A stretch of 62,796 nt of DNA, from assembly GCA_035502185.1 (NCBI GenBank), contig DATJUT010000096.1:1-62796 (forward strand), in the 5' to 3' direction. Below, piece by piece: positions 9,402 through 18,999 of this stretch. Source of the DNA: Gemmatimonadales bacterium. GTDB lineage: Bacteria > Gemmatimonadota > Gemmatimonadetes > Gemmatimonadales > JACORV01. Numbering within the stretch: position 1 is the first letter of the stretch; the number at the start of each line of letters is the position of its first letter. A program made the position numbers and the translations under genes. The notes under the pieces were generated by a model. That model searched no databases. It saw only the letters and a list, made by a program, of their open reading frames with translations, and had not been told where the DNA came from.

Positions 9402-11006
9402 ATGGCGCAGCCACCGTCCCCGGGCGCCGGGCTCGCGGGCCTGAACGCCGCGGTCCCCGCGCACCCCGGGCTTCGGCTCCTGGCCGACGTGAGCGCGGCC
9501 CTCTCGGCCGGCGTGTTCTCCGAGGTCGTGATGGCCTCGGTCGTGAACACGCTGCGGCGCGGCTTCGACGCCCTGCAGTGCCGCCTGTGGATCCGGGAAG
9601 AGGACGGCGTGTCCTTCCGCGCCATCGCCACCCCGGGCGACGAGCCGTCGCCCGAAGAGGCGGCGCGCGTGGCGGAAGCGCTCCGCACCAGCGCCCTCAC
9701 GCCGGCCGACACCTGGAACGCGCTCGACCTCAGCGTGCCGCTGGTCCACCAGGAGGAGCGGCTCGGGCTGCTGCAGGTCCGGGTCCCGCGCGACGGCCGC
9801 GAGGCGATGGAGCGCGACGTCCTCACGGTGGTGGCGAGCGTGCTCTCCCCGCTGCTGGCCTCCAAGGAGCTCTCGCAAGACCTGGCGTTCGAGGTCGCCC
9901 GGCGCGCGCGGGAGATCGACGACCAGCGCCGCTTCACAGCCAAGGTGATCGACGCGCTCCCGGTCGGGCTGTACGTGATCGACCGCGACTACCGGATCCA
10001 GGCCTGGAACCGCAAGCGCGAGACCGGCACCCAGGGCGTGCCCCGCGAGGAGGCCATCGGCCGGCCGATCTTCGAGGTGCTGAGCCGGCAGCCGCGCGAC
10101 ATGCTGCAGCGCGAATTCGACGAGGTGCTCGCGTCCGGCAAGATGCAGGTGCTCGAGCAGGAATCCCACGCCTCCGGCGAGGTTCGCCACTACCGGATCA
10201 CCAAGATCCCGCTGCGCCTGAACGACGACGAGGTCACCCACGTCATCGCGACCGGCGAGGACATCACCGAGTGGAAGAACGTGCAGCGCCAGATCGCGCA
10301 GTCCGAGAAGCTGGCGGCCATCGGCCAGCTCGCGGCCGGCGTGATGCACGAGATCAACAACCCGCTCGCCACCATCGGCGCCTGCTGCGAGGCCGTGAGC
10401 GCCGTGGCCGGCGACGCCCCGCAGGCCGTGCAGTCGGGCATCGCCGAGTACGTGAAGATCATGGAGACCGAGGTGCAGCGGTGCAAGCGCATCGTCGAGG
10501 GCCTGCTCGACGTGAGCCGCCCGCGCTCGGGCGCGCGCGAGCCGACCGACGTCAACAAGGTGGTCGAGGACACCCTGTTCCTGCTCAAGCACCACGAGCG
10601 GTTCAAGCGCGTCGCGCTGCAGCGCGACCTGGCCCCCGGCCTGCCGGGCGTGCGGGCCAACAGCGAGCAGCTCATCCAGGTGTTCATGGCGCTGATGCTC
10701 AACGCGATGGACGCGATGGACGCCCGGGGCACCCTCACCATCCACACGGGGCTCAGCACCGAGCGGGTCGACGAGGTGGTCATCGCGTTCTCCGACACGG
10801 GCACGGGCATCGCCGGTCACGACATCCAGAAGATCTTCGAGCCGTTCTACACCACCAAGCCCCAGGGCCGCGGCACCGGCCTGGGGCTGTCCATCTGCTA
10901 CGGCATCGTCGCGGACCACCGGGGGCGCATCGAGGTGGACTCGCAGCTCGGCCGCGGCTCCACGTTCAAGGTCATCCTGCCGACCGGTGAAGATCCTCGT
11001 CATTGA
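9402..11006 (+). CDS. Soluble GAF-PAS sensor histidine kinase (NtrB-like)
   Basis: 534 residues with no membrane segment. Order: GAF-like domain (about 25-160), PAS domain (about 180-295, DALPVGLYVIDRDYRIQAWN), then HisKA with the phosphoacceptor in GVMHEINNPLATIG (His316) and a HATPase domain with N, G1 and G2 boxes (FSDTGTGIA, GRGTGLGLSI). It should sense a cytoplasmic signal. The stop overlaps the regulator gene start by 20 bp, so kinase and regulator are translated together. Confidence 0.9.
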   Translation: MAQPPSPGAGLAGLNAAVPAHPGLRLLADVSAALSAGVFSEVVMASVVNTLRRGFDALQCRLWIREEDGVSFRAIATPGDEPSPEEAARVAEALRTSALTPADTWNALDLSVPLVHQEERLGLLQVRVPRDGREAMERDVLTVVASVLSPLLASKELSQDLAFEVARRAREIDDQRRFTAKVIDALPVGLYVIDRDYRIQAWNRKRETGTQGVPREEAIGRPIFEVLSRQPRDMLQREFDEVLASGKMQVLEQESHASGEVRHYRITKIPLRLNDDEVTHVIATGEDITEWKNVQRQIAQSEKLAAIGQLAAGVMHEINNPLATIGACCEAVSAVAGDAPQAVQSGIAEYVKIMETEVQRCKRIVEGLLDVSRPRSGAREPTDVNKVVEDTLFLLKHHERFKRVALQRDLAPGLPGVRANSEQLIQVFMALMLNAMDAMDARGTLTIHTGLSTERVDEVVIAFSDTGTGIAGHDIQKIFEPFYTTKPQGRGTGLGLSICYGIVADHRGRIEVDSQLGRGSTFKVILPTGEDPRH

Positions 11007-11658
11007 AGACGACCGGACCGTGGGGCAGTACGTGACCCGCGGCCTGGAAGAGCACCACTACACGGCCGAGCTCGTGACCGACGGCCGGGCCGGTCTGGAG
11101 GCCGCGCGCGGCGGCCACTGGGACCTGATCGTCCTGGACCTGCGGCTCCCGGGCCTGCCGGGGCTGGAGGTGCTGCACAACCTGCGCGACGGCGGGATCG
11201 GCACGCCGATCCTGGTGCTGACCGCGCAGGACTCGGTGGAGGGCAAGGTTGACGCGCTGCGGGCCGGCGCGGACGACTACGTCACCAAGCCGTTCGCGAT
11301 GGAAGAGCTGATCGCGCGGGTCGAGGCCATCGGGCGGCGGCCCAAGGACCTCGCCCCGTCGGTGCTCCAGCTGGCGGATCTCGCCATCAACGCGGCGAGC
11401 CGCGAGGTGCGGCGGGGCGGCACCCGCATCGAGCTGACCCCCAAGGAGTACGAGGTGCTCGTCTACCTGGTCTCGCACCCGGGCCGCGTGATGAGCCGGA
11501 CCCTGATCACCGAGTACGTGTGGGATTACCACTTCGATCCCGGCACCAACATCGTCGACGTGGTCATCAACCGGCTGCGCAAGAAGATCGACCAGGGGCG
11601 CGAGCCCAAGCTGATCCATACGGTGCGCGGCGTGGGTTACGTGGCGAAGGCGTCGTGA
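10987..11658 (+). CDS. OmpR-family response regulator
   Basis: 223 residues from GTG. Receiver domain 1-120 with acidic pocket (VIEDD), phospho-Asp51 in VLDLRLPG, Thr in LVLTAQD and Lys in YVTKPF. Then a winged-helix DNA-binding domain (LTPKEYEVLVYLVSHPGRV, DVVINRLRKKID, TVRGVGYV). It closely resembles the CusR type. It lies between two kinases, overlapping both, so it may take phosphate from either. Confidence 0.93.
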   Translation: MKILVIEDDRTVGQYVTRGLEEHHYTAELVTDGRAGLEAARGGHWDLIVLDLRLPGLPGLEVLHNLRDGGIGTPILVLTAQDSVEGKVDALRAGADDYVTKPFAMEELIARVEAIGRRPKDLAPSVLQLADLAINAASREVRRGGTRIELTPKEYEVLVYLVSHPGRVMSRTLITEYVWDYHFDPGTNIVDVVINRLRKKIDQGREPKLIHTVRGVGYVAKAS

Positions 11659-13139
11659 GCAGCATCCGCTCCCAGCTCGCGCTCTGGTACACGGTCGCCC
11701 TCGTGGCGACCGTGCTTGCCTTCGGCGTCACCGCCGCGCTGGTGGACCGCCGGGCCCGCTACGAGGACCTCGACCGACGGCTCACCAACGAGGCGGTCCT
11801 CGCCGCCCAGACGATGGGCCGGGACCAGGCGTCGGGCGGCCACGTCCTCGACGAGGTGAACTCGACGCTGGCGTCGTTGCGGCTCGACCTCCAGGCACCC
11901 CTGGATCTCGTGACCGACTACCTGGTGGTCGTGGACTCGGCCTCCCGGATCGTGTTCAGCTCCGTCGAGACGCGCCGGTTCTCGCCGGCCGCGTCCGACA
12001 CCCTCCGGCTGCGGGTGTTCGGCACCAGCCGCGAGCACGAGAGCTTCGATCTCACGCTGGACGGGGTCGCCCTGCACTTCGTGGCGGTCCCGGTGCCCCG
12101 GTCCGCGGCGGTGCCCACCGTCCTGGTCGGCGTCGCCGTCGGCGCGCCCACCCGCGACCTCGACGTCGCGCCGCAGCGCATCCTCGCCTCGATGCTGTTC
12201 GTCGCCCCGCTCATCCTGCTGTTCTCCATCGCCGTGGGCTGGGTGTTGTCGGCCCGCGCGCTCCGCCCGCTGGGCCGGATGATCGACGAGCTGGAGGCCA
12301 TCACCGACGGCCGCAGCCTGCACCGCCGCCTCCCCGCGCCCGCCGAGGCGGGCGACGAGATGGACCGGCTCGGTCACACGCTCAACGCGATGCTGGCGCG
12401 CCTGGAGACGAGCTTCACCGCCCTGCGCCGCTTCATCGCCGACGCCAGCCACGAGCTGAAGACGCCGCTCACGGTCATGCGGGTGGGCGTGGAGCACTCG
12501 CTCACCGACCCGCGGACCCGGCCCGAGACCCTCCCGGCCCTGGACGAGACCCTCCAGGAGGTGCGGCGGATGACGGAGCTGGTGGACACGCTGCTCACCC
12601 TGGCGCGCGTGGACGAGGGCCGCATGGAGCTGCACACCGAGCCCGTCGAGCTCGGCGCGCTGGCGGCCGAGACGTACGAGACCGCGCAGATGCTGGGCGA
12701 GGAGGCCCACGTCGAGGTGACGCTCGAGTCGCCGCCCGAGCCGGTCATCGTGCAGGCCGACCGGGCCCGGCTGCGCCAGCTGCTGCTCAACCTGCTCTCC
12801 AACGCAGTCAAGTACACGCCCCCCGGGGGGCACGTCTGGCTGACCTTGACCGCGCGCTCGGAGGCTGCCACGATATCCGTCCGCGACACCGGGATCGGCA
12901 TCGCGCCCGGCGACGTGGACCGGGTGTTCGACCGGTTCTGGCGGGCCGACGCGGCGCGATCGCGCACCGGGGAGCGGCCCGGGTTCGGGCTGGGGCTGTC
13001 CATCTGCCGGTGGGTCGCGGAGGCGCACGGCGGCTCGATCGCCGTCACCAGCCGGCCCGGGCGGGGGAGCACCTTCACGGTGACGCTGCCGCGGACGAGC
13101 GCGGCGGTGGCAGAGGTGAAGCGGGCAGAAGGCAGTTGA
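11655..13139 (+). CDS. Membrane sensor histidine kinase with HAMP domain (CusS-like)
   Basis: 494 residues from a GTG overlapping the regulator stop by 4 bp. TM1 is at about 9-28 (LWYTVALVATVLAFGVTAAL), then a periplasmic sensor loop to about 175 and TM2 (ILASMLFVAPLILLFSIAVG). HAMP follows, then HisKA with His266 in DASHELKTPLTV and a HATPase domain (RDTGIGIAPGD, GFGLGLSICRW). The stop codon lies inside the left arm of a palindromic repeat, and the last residues may be repeat-derived. Confidence 0.92.
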   Translation: MSSIRSQLALWYTVALVATVLAFGVTAALVDRRARYEDLDRRLTNEAVLAAQTMGRDQASGGHVLDEVNSTLASLRLDLQAPLDLVTDYLVVVDSASRIVFSSVETRRFSPAASDTLRLRVFGTSREHESFDLTLDGVALHFVAVPVPRSAAVPTVLVGVAVGAPTRDLDVAPQRILASMLFVAPLILLFSIAVGWVLSARALRPLGRMIDELEAITDGRSLHRRLPAPAEAGDEMDRLGHTLNAMLARLETSFTALRRFIADASHELKTPLTVMRVGVEHSLTDPRTRPETLPALDETLQEVRRMTELVDTLLTLARVDEGRMELHTEPVELGALAAETYETAQMLGEEAHVEVTLESPPEPVIVQADRARLRQLLLNLLSNAVKYTPPGGHVWLTLTARSEAATISVRDTGIGIAPGDVDRVFDRFWRADAARSRTGERPGFGLGLSICRWVAEAHGGSIAVTSRPGRGSTFTVTLPRTSAAVAEVKRAEGS

Positions 13140-13289
13140 GCTGCCAGCGGCAAGCGAGCAGTGGTTACCAGGTTCGAGGGGCCGGACTGCAGCCCAGTCG
13201 CAAGTACGTACTGGACATGGGTCTGGTTCCGCCAGGCCTGTAACTGGTAACCACTTCCAACTGGCAACCTGCCGCCTGGGAACTGGCAG
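13134..13289. repeat. Palindromic element, TTGCCAG subtype (copy 2)
   Basis: The element begins within the stop codon of the upstream kinase gene. Left-arm pieces CTGCCAGCGGCAAG and AGTGGTTACCAG recur inverted as CTGGTAACCACT and CTTGCCGC-like sequence at the right end. The centre carries an AAGTACGTACTGG core. It separates the two-component genes from the TonB operon. Confidence 0.75.
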
Positions 13290-13374
13290 ATGTCATCGAA
13301 TCGTAATGTGGGCCTCATCCGGGTTTCATCCCCGGCGAGTATGGTAATCGTGGAAGTGGTCCCCGGAGGTAACC

Positions 13375-14091
13375 GTGTTTGACCAGTTGATCGAGTCGAA
13401 GAAGAGCGCGGCGTACGGCGGCGCGTTCGGCGGCGGCGCCTTCTCGATCTCGCTGCACGCGGTGGTGATCTCGCTGGCCGTGTACGCGACGATGCACGCC
13501 AAGGAAGTGGTGAAGCAGGTGCGCCACACCTTCGACGTGACGCTGCAGACCCAGGAGAAGAAGGCGGAGCCTCCGCCGCCCAAGCAGGAGCTGGCCACGG
13601 TCGTGGCCCCGCCCAAGGGCTTCCAGACGCTGTCGATGCCGACCAACATCCCGATCAACATCCCGCCGCCGTCTTCGAACAGCAGCTTCAACGCGGCCGA
13701 CTTCTCCGGGGTGGGCGTCGAGGGCGGGGTGGCGCGGGGCATCACGCAGACGGGGCCGGCGGTGCGGACCGACCAGCCGTACCTGGAGTCGGTGGTGGAG
13801 GAGCGGCCGGAGCTGATCAGCCATCCGCCGGTGCACTACCCGGAGATCCTGAAGCAGGCGGGGATCGAGGGGCACGTGGTGGTCGAGGCGATCATCGACA
13901 CCACGGGCCACGCGGAGCACGGCTCCATCCGTATTCTGTCGAGCACGAACCCGCTGTTCGAGCAGCCGTCGAAGGAAGTGGTGGCGGCGTCGGTGTACCG
14001 CCCGGGCAAGATCTCGGGCCGGTCGGTGCGGGTGCGGGTGCAGGTTCCGCTGAACTTCACGGTGGTCAAGGGTGGATTGGGCGGTCAATAA
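13375..14091 (+). CDS. TonB-type energy transducer
   Basis: 238 residues from GTG, preceded by an ideal GGAGGT ribosome-binding site 4 nt upstream. A single N-terminal TM (about 20-42), a Pro-rich periplasmic linker (EKKAEPPPPKQE), and a C-terminal TonB fold (about 150-235, YPEILKQAGIEGHVVVEAII, SVRVRVQVPLNFTVV). It transmits proton-motive force from ExbB-ExbD to outer-membrane receptors. It is first in a five-gene cluster with ExbB, two ExbDs and a second TonB-like protein. Confidence 0.9.
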   Translation: MFDQLIESKKSAAYGGAFGGGAFSISLHAVVISLAVYATMHAKEVVKQVRHTFDVTLQTQEKKAEPPPPKQELATVVAPPKGFQTLSMPTNIPINIPPPSSNSSFNAADFSGVGVEGGVARGITQTGPAVRTDQPYLESVVEERPELISHPPVHYPEILKQAGIEGHVVVEAIIDTTGHAEHGSIRILSSTNPLFEQPSKEVVAASVYRPGKISGRSVRVRVQVPLNFTVVKGGLGGQ

Positions 14092-14151
14092 CTTCACCGG
14101 CCGCGCTGTTGGGGCGTCGGTCACGTACACCGGTCTCGGAGGGCCAACGTA

Positions 14152-14898
14152 ATGCAGCACCTCTCGTTGCTCGAGCTGTGGAACTCGATGAGCTGGTTTC
14201 CCCGGGGCATCGTGTTCGTCATGGTGATCATGTCGGTGTGGTCGCTCGGCATCGCCATGAACAAGTGGTGGAGAATCCGGAAGGCGCAGAAGGAGACGCG
14301 GAAGTTCGCCCCCGAGTTCTCGCGCTTCCTGCAGGAAGAGCAGATGGACGGCGCGATCGCGCTGGCCGGGAAGTACAAGAAGAGCCACGTGGCGCGGACG
14401 CTGGTCGGCGCGCTGGAGGAGATCAAGCCGCTGCTGACCGACAACCAGATCACGGTGGCGGACATCAACTCGGCCGAGCGGGCGATCGAGCGCAACATGA
14501 TGATCATCCAGGCCGAGCTGAAGCGCGGCCTGGGCATCCTGGCCACGGTGGGCGCGACGGCGCCGTTCGTGGGCCTGCTGGGCACGACGCTGGGCATCGT
14601 GAACGCGTTCACCGGCATGGCGGCCGGCGGCGGGTCGGGCGGCCTGGCGGCGGTGGCCGGCGGCATCGCCGAGGCGCTGATCACGACCGCGTTCGGTCTG
14701 ATCGTCGCGATCCCGGCGGTGTGGCTGTTCAACTACTTCCAGACCAAGCTCGAGTTCCTCATCGTCGAGATGACCTACACCTCGAAGGAGCTGATCGACT
14801 ACCTGATCAAGGGTGTGGGGCACGAGTTTGGCCGTTCGACCTTCACGAAGGACTTCCCGGCTAAGGTGACCTCGGGCAGTGGCCATATCAACAAGTAG
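14152..14898 (+). CDS. exbB: ExbB/TolQ/MotA-family proton channel subunit
   Basis: 248 residues with a GGAGGG site 8 nt before the ATG. Three membrane segments: one near the N-terminus (about 20-40) and two after a cytoplasmic domain (about 135-160 and 175-205), with the conserved GATAPFVGLLGTTLGIVNAF stretch. It forms the proton channel with ExbD. The 3' end overlaps exbD by 20 bp. The name assumes a TonB role rather than Tol, given the neighbours. Confidence 0.92.
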   Translation: MQHLSLLELWNSMSWFPRGIVFVMVIMSVWSLGIAMNKWWRIRKAQKETRKFAPEFSRFLQEEQMDGAIALAGKYKKSHVARTLVGALEEIKPLLTDNQITVADINSAERAIERNMMIIQAELKRGLGILATVGATAPFVGLLGTTLGIVNAFTGMAAGGGSGGLAAVAGGIAEALITTAFGLIVAIPAVWLFNYFQTKLEFLIVEMTYTSKELIDYLIKGVGHEFGRSTFTKDFPAKVTSGSGHINK

Positions 14899-15343
14899 CA
14901 CCAAGGGCGGCGTCAACGCCGACATCAACGTCACGCCGATGGCGGACGTGATGCTGGTGCTGTTGATCATCTTCATGATCACGGCGCCCCTGATCGCCGC
15001 CGGCTTCTATGCGACCATGCCCAACGGCGTCAACCTCATCAAGTCCGAGGAGAAGCCCGACGACGTGGTGCTCGGCATCGACGTGAACGGTCACTACTTC
15101 GTCAACACGCACCCGCGCTCGCCGACGGACGCGCAGACGGAGCTGACCAACATCTATGCCAACCGGACCAAGGACAAGATTCTGTTCCTCAAGGCCGACA
15201 AGAACCTGAAGATGTCGGTCATCCAGGACGCCATCACCATGGCGCGCAAGGCGGGCGTGGCCGTCGTCTCGGCCATCACCGACCAGACCCCCGGATCGGA
15301 GCCGCTGGTGTCGGCGGAGCGGCCCAAGGCGGGAGGGAGCTGA
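14879..15343 (+). CDS. exbD: ExbD/TolR-family biopolymer transport protein (first copy)
   Basis: 154 residues from GTG. A short cytoplasmic N-terminus leads to INVTPMADVMLVLLIIFMIT, the family TM with its essential Asp, then a periplasmic domain ending in KAGVAVVSAITDQ. It stabilises TonB and couples proton flow. Translationally coupled to exbB and followed 2 bp later by a second ExbD; ExbB-ExbD-ExbD sets are common in several phyla. Confidence 0.92.
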   Translation: MAISTSSTKGGVNADINVTPMADVMLVLLIIFMITAPLIAAGFYATMPNGVNLIKSEEKPDDVVLGIDVNGHYFVNTHPRSPTDAQTELTNIYANRTKDKILFLKADKNLKMSVIQDAITMARKAGVAVVSAITDQTPGSEPLVSAERPKAGGS

Positions 15344-15345
15344 CC

Positions 15346-15774
15346 ATGGCCATGGCGGTCTCGAGCAGCAGCAGCATGAACTCCAACATCAACATCACGC
15401 CGCTCATCGACGTGCTGCTGGTGCTGCTGGTCATCTTCATGATCACGCTGCCGCTGGCGCGGAAGGCCCTGGACATCCAGGTGCCCCGCGAGGAGAAGAC
15501 CAAGCAGCAGCCGAACGCCAACCAGATCATCCTGGAGATCAAGGCCGACGGCTCGATGGCGATCAACACCCAGCCGGTGGATTCCGCCGGCCTGGCGCAG
15601 CGGCTGTACGAGATCTACAACATCCGGCCCGACAAGCTGCTGTTCATCAAGGCGGACGACTCGCGGCCGTATGCGCAGGTGATCAACGTGATCGACGTCG
15701 CCCGCGGCGCCGGCGTGCAGGTGTTCGGCCTCGCGCCGGGGAACACGGCGGCCGTGCCGGCGGGAGGATCCTGA
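15346..15774 (+). CDS. ExbD/TolR-family biopolymer transport protein (second copy)
   Basis: 142 residues; GGGAGG precedes the ATG. INITPLIDVLLVLLVIFMIT is the TM with its Asp, then the periplasmic domain. It differs substantially from the first ExbD, so this is an old duplication and the two may form mixed complexes. Confidence 0.92.
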   Translation: MAMAVSSSSSMNSNINITPLIDVLLVLLVIFMITLPLARKALDIQVPREEKTKQQPNANQIILEIKADGSMAINTQPVDSAGLAQRLYEIYNIRPDKLLFIKADDSRPYAQVINVIDVARGAGVQVFGLAPGNTAAVPAGGS

Positions 15775-15791
15775 CCCGCCGCAGCCCTGGG

Positions 15792-15863
15792 CGGTGGAAC
15801 ATCGGCGCTCGCCGGGCGTAGGGACGGCAGGGAATGCCTAGCGAGCCCGGGGCGATGAAACCG
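15792..15863. repeat. Imperfect palindrome between exbD2 and the second TonB-like gene
   Basis: CGGTGGAACATCGGCGCTCG at 15792 is loosely mirrored by GCGAGCCCGGGGCGATGAAA ending near 15863, around a TAGG...CCTA centre. It could be an attenuator or terminator, or another repeat type; no U-tract is present. Confidence 0.35.
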
Positions 15864-15931
15864 TGGTAGGCGCGGATCGAGCGGGCGGCGCGACGACCGC
15901 GACGGCAGCAGCTCAGGCCTCGGCCGGCGCG

Positions 15932-16675
15932 ATGCGACCGATACCGCTCGCCACACCATTCGGCCGACTGGCGCACGAGCGCGGGGGTACGCGCGCCGTG
16001 ATCCTGTCGGCCGTGGTGCATCTGGCCGTGGTGGCCCTGCTGGTGTGGAGCGGGGCGCGGCTGGCGCTGGACGAGCGCGCGCCGGGGCCGGGGCACGGCC
16101 GCGGGGGCGGGGGCGGCGGGGGCGGCAACCGCACCCTGGTGCTGTACGTGGCGCCGGCGGCCGAGGCACCTGCGCCGCCGCCCGCGGCCCCGGCCGTCGT
16201 GATGCCGACCGTGCCGGCCGTCGTGATCCCCGTCCCGCAGCCGACCGACACGACGCCGCGCGCCCCGACCCCCGCCGTCGCCGCCGGCGCCGGACCCGGC
16301 GAGGGGGCGGGGAAGGGCCCGGGCACGGGGCCCGGCTCGGGATCGGGCACCGGCGGGGGCGTGGGCTCGGGCACCGGCCCCGGCATGGGCCCCGACTCGG
16401 GCGGCGGGGGCGGCCGCGTCTACCCGCCGCAGCCGCAGGGCATCATCCTGCCGCCGCCCGACCGGCCTTCCTCGCTGCGCGGGACGACGGTGACGGCGGT
16501 CTTCGAGATCTCCGCCACCGGCGAGGTGCTGCACGTCGCCCTCGATCCGTCCCCGAAGGACCATCGCTTCGCCAACGAGTTCCTCGAGCGGCTGCGCCGC
16601 TTCACCTTCACCCCGGCCTACACTCTGGACGGCCATCCGGTCGCGGCGCTGTTCCGGATCACCATCACGTTGTAA
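15932..16675 (+). CDS. Second TonB-like protein with Gly/Pro-rich linker
   Basis: 247 residues from ATG 15932; a GTG at 15863 would add 23 Ala-rich residues. TM at about 22-42 (AVILSAVVHLAVVALLVWSG), then a long low-complexity Gly/Pro/Ala linker (about 50-170) and a C-terminal TonB-like domain (VTAVFEISATGEVLHVALD, RRFTFTPAYTLDGHPV). It probably provides a second transducer for the same ExbB-ExbD motor. Start choice is uncertain because neither has a good ribosome-binding site. Confidence 0.75.
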   Translation: MRPIPLATPFGRLAHERGGTRAVILSAVVHLAVVALLVWSGARLALDERAPGPGHGRGGGGGGGGNRTLVLYVAPAAEAPAPPPAAPAVVMPTVPAVVIPVPQPTDTTPRAPTPAVAAGAGPGEGAGKGPGTGPGSGSGTGGGVGSGTGPGMGPDSGGGGGRVYPPQPQGIILPPPDRPSSLRGTTVTAVFEISATGEVLHVALDPSPKDHRFANEFLERLRRFTFTPAYTLDGHPVAALFRITITL

Positions 16676-16751
16676 ATCGGACGCGTCGCCGCTACTTTTC
16701 GCGGCTCTCGGCAGCCGGAAATCCGACCACCCGCTTGGACTCTGGAAACCC

Positions 16752-18902
16752 ATGATCATCAGCCTGGTCCTGATCGTGAGCGTCTTGGCGCTCCTCGTCG
16801 CCCTCGGCCTCGCGCGCTGGGTGCTCAAGATGGACAACGGCACCCCGGAGATGCGCACCATCTCCGACGCCATCCAGGAAGGCGCGGAAGCCTTCCTCAA
16901 GCGCCAGTACCGCACCATCGCGCTGCTGTCGGTGGTCGTGGGACTCATCATCTTCCTGATCTACCAGCTGGTGCGCGCGCCGAGCCCGAACGATCCGCAC
17001 GAGGTGTCGCGGCTCTGGCTCACGCTGGCCACGACCGCGTCGTTCTTCTTCGGTGCGCTGTGCTCCGGCGTCGCCGGGTACGTGGGGATGTTCGTCTCGA
17101 TCCGCTCCAACATCCGTGCGGCCAGCGCGGCCCGTACCAGCCTCAACCGCGCGCTGCAGGCCGCGCTCCGGGGCGGCGCGGTGTCCGGCCTGTTCGTGGT
17201 GGCGATGAGCCTGCTGGGCGTGGGCGGGCTGTACTTCCTCGTGCACAGCCTGACCAGCATCCCCGACACCAAGATCCCGTTGATCATCGTCGGCTACGGC
17301 TTCGGTGCCTCCTTCGTGGCGCTGTTCGCGCAGCTCGGCGGCGGCATCTACACCAAGGCCGCCGACGTCGGCGCGGACCTGGTGGGGAAGGTCGAGGCCG
17401 GCATCCCCGAGGACGACCCCCGCAACCCGGCGGTGATCGCCGATCTGGTGGGCGACAACGTCGGCGACTGCGCCGGCCGCGGCGCCGACCTGTTCGAGTC
17501 CACGGCGGCCGAAAACATCGGCGCAATGATTCTGGGTGCCACCCTCGCGCTGCGGGTGCAGCTGGCCAATCCGGGAGCGGCGTTCTCGATCATCGGCGTG
17601 ATGCTCTTCCCGCTGGTGGTCCGCGCCTTCGGCCTCATCGCCTCCATCGTCGGCATCGTGACGGTGAAGGCGAAGGAGGCCGAGGACCCGATGAAGGCGC
17701 TGAACCGCGGCTACTGGACCGCCGCGGTGCTCGCGGCCGTCGGCTTCGTCGGCGGCACGTACTGGCTGCTCCAGTTCCCGGGCAATCCCGACGCGTGGTG
17801 GCACTTCGCCGCGGCGGGGGTGATCGGCATCGCGACCTCCGTCGCGTTCGTGTACATCACCCAGTACTACACCGAGTACCGCTACCGCCCGGTGAAGACG
17901 ATCGCGGCGGCGTCGGTGACCGGCCCGGCGACCAACATCATCTCGGGCTTCGCGGTGGCGTTGGAGTGCACGGCGCTGCCGGCGTTCGTGATCGGACTGG
18001 CGATCATCGCCTCCTACCACCTCGGCAAGAGCGCGGTGCCGGGCGGCGGCCTGTTCGGCACGGCGGTCGCGACCATGGGCATGCTGGGAACCGCGGCCTA
18101 CATCCTCGCGATGGACACGTTCGGGCCCATCACCGACAACGCCGGCGGCATCATCGAGATGTCGAAGCAGCCCGAGGAGATCCGCAAGAAGACGGACCGG
18201 CTCGACGCGGTGGGGAACACGACCAAGGCCCTGACCAAGGGCTATGCCGTGGGCTCCGCGGCGCTGGCGGCGTTCCTGCTCTTCTCGGCCTACATGGACG
18301 AGATCGGCTTCTACACCGGCAAGCCGTTCACCGCGGTGGACATCGCCAAGCCCGAGATCTTCGTGGCGGCGCTCCTGGGGGCGATGCTGATCTTCTGGTT
18401 CAGCTCGCTCGCGATCAACGCGGTGCAGAAGGCGGCGGTGAGCGTGATCAAAGAGGTGCGGCGCCAGTTCTCGGAGGACGCCGGGATCCTCAAGGGCACC
18501 TCGCGGCCCAACTACGCGCGCTGCGTGGACATCGTGACCGTCGGCGCCCTGAAGGAGATGGTCGCGCCGGGCCTGCTGGTGGTCGGCATGCCGATCGCGG
18601 TCGGGCTCGTCTTCCGGCTGCTGGGCCTCGGCGCCGAGGCGGTGGCGGCGTTCCTGATGGTGGCCACCATCACCGGCATCCTCGTGGCGCTGATGCTCAA
18701 CAACGGCGGCGGCGCGTGGGACAACGCCAAGAAGTTCATCGAGATGGGCGAGTACGGCGGCAAGGGCTCGTTCGCCCACAAGGCGGGCGTAGTCGGCGAC
18801 ACGGTGGGTGATCCCTTCAAGGACACCGCCGGTCCGTCGCTCCACGTCGTGATCAAGCTGCTGAGCACCGTGACGCTGGTGCTGGCGCCGCTCTTCATCT
18901 GA
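16752..18902 (+). CDS. hppA: Membrane-bound H+-translocating pyrophosphatase, K+-independent type
   Basis: 716 residues with about 16 membrane segments. PPi-binding signatures are clear: [20 protein letters not shown] and, near the C-terminus, [15 protein letters not shown]. It hydrolyses pyrophosphate and pumps protons. The position that decides K+ dependence reads GNTTKAL (Lys492), as in K+-independent enzymes, which are H+ pumps; K+-dependent ones have Ala. The next gene starts within about 100 bp or less, depending on its start. Confidence 0.95.
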   Translation: MIISLVLIVSVLALLVALGLARWVLKMDNGTPEMRTISDAIQEGAEAFLKRQYRTIALLSVVVGLIIFLIYQLVRAPSPNDPHEVSRLWLTLATTASFFFGALCSGVAGYVGMFVSIRSNIRAASAARTSLNRALQAALRGGAVSGLFVVAMSLLGVGGLYFLVHSLTSIPDTKIPLIIVGYGFGASFVALFAQLGGGIYTKAADVGADLVGKVEAGIPEDDPRNPAVIADLVGDNVGDCAGRGADLFESTAAENIGAMILGATLALRVQLANPGAAFSIIGVMLFPLVVRAFGLIASIVGIVTVKAKEAEDPMKALNRGYWTAAVLAAVGFVGGTYWLLQFPGNPDAWWHFAAAGVIGIATSVAFVYITQYYTEYRYRPVKTIAAASVTGPATNIISGFAVALECTALPAFVIGLAIIASYHLGKSAVPGGGLFGTAVATMGMLGTAAYILAMDTFGPITDNAGGIIEMSKQPEEIRKKTDRLDAVGNTTKALTKGYAVGSAALAAFLLFSAYMDEIGFYTGKPFTAVDIAKPEIFVAALLGAMLIFWFSSLAINAVQKAAVSVIKEVRRQFSEDAGILKGTSRPNYARCVDIVTVGALKEMVAPGLLVVGMPIAVGLVFRLLGLGAEAVAAFLMVATITGILVALMLNNGGGAWDNAKKFIEMGEYGGKGSFAHKAGVVGDTVGDPFKDTAGPSLHVVIKLLSTVTLVLAPLFI

Positions 18903-18999
18903 GCCAGGCGCTCTGAACCAGCTTCTCGCCCGCAAGACCGTCGATCAGTGCGTCGCCGACGGGCAGGTCGGCGGCGGGCTGAAGCGCAGCCTCGGTCCC

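Noticed and set aside
16692-18935. Long minus-strand frame opposite the pyrophosphatase
   Set aside because: The plus strand encodes a clear hppA; the minus translation is His/Arg-rich without motifs.
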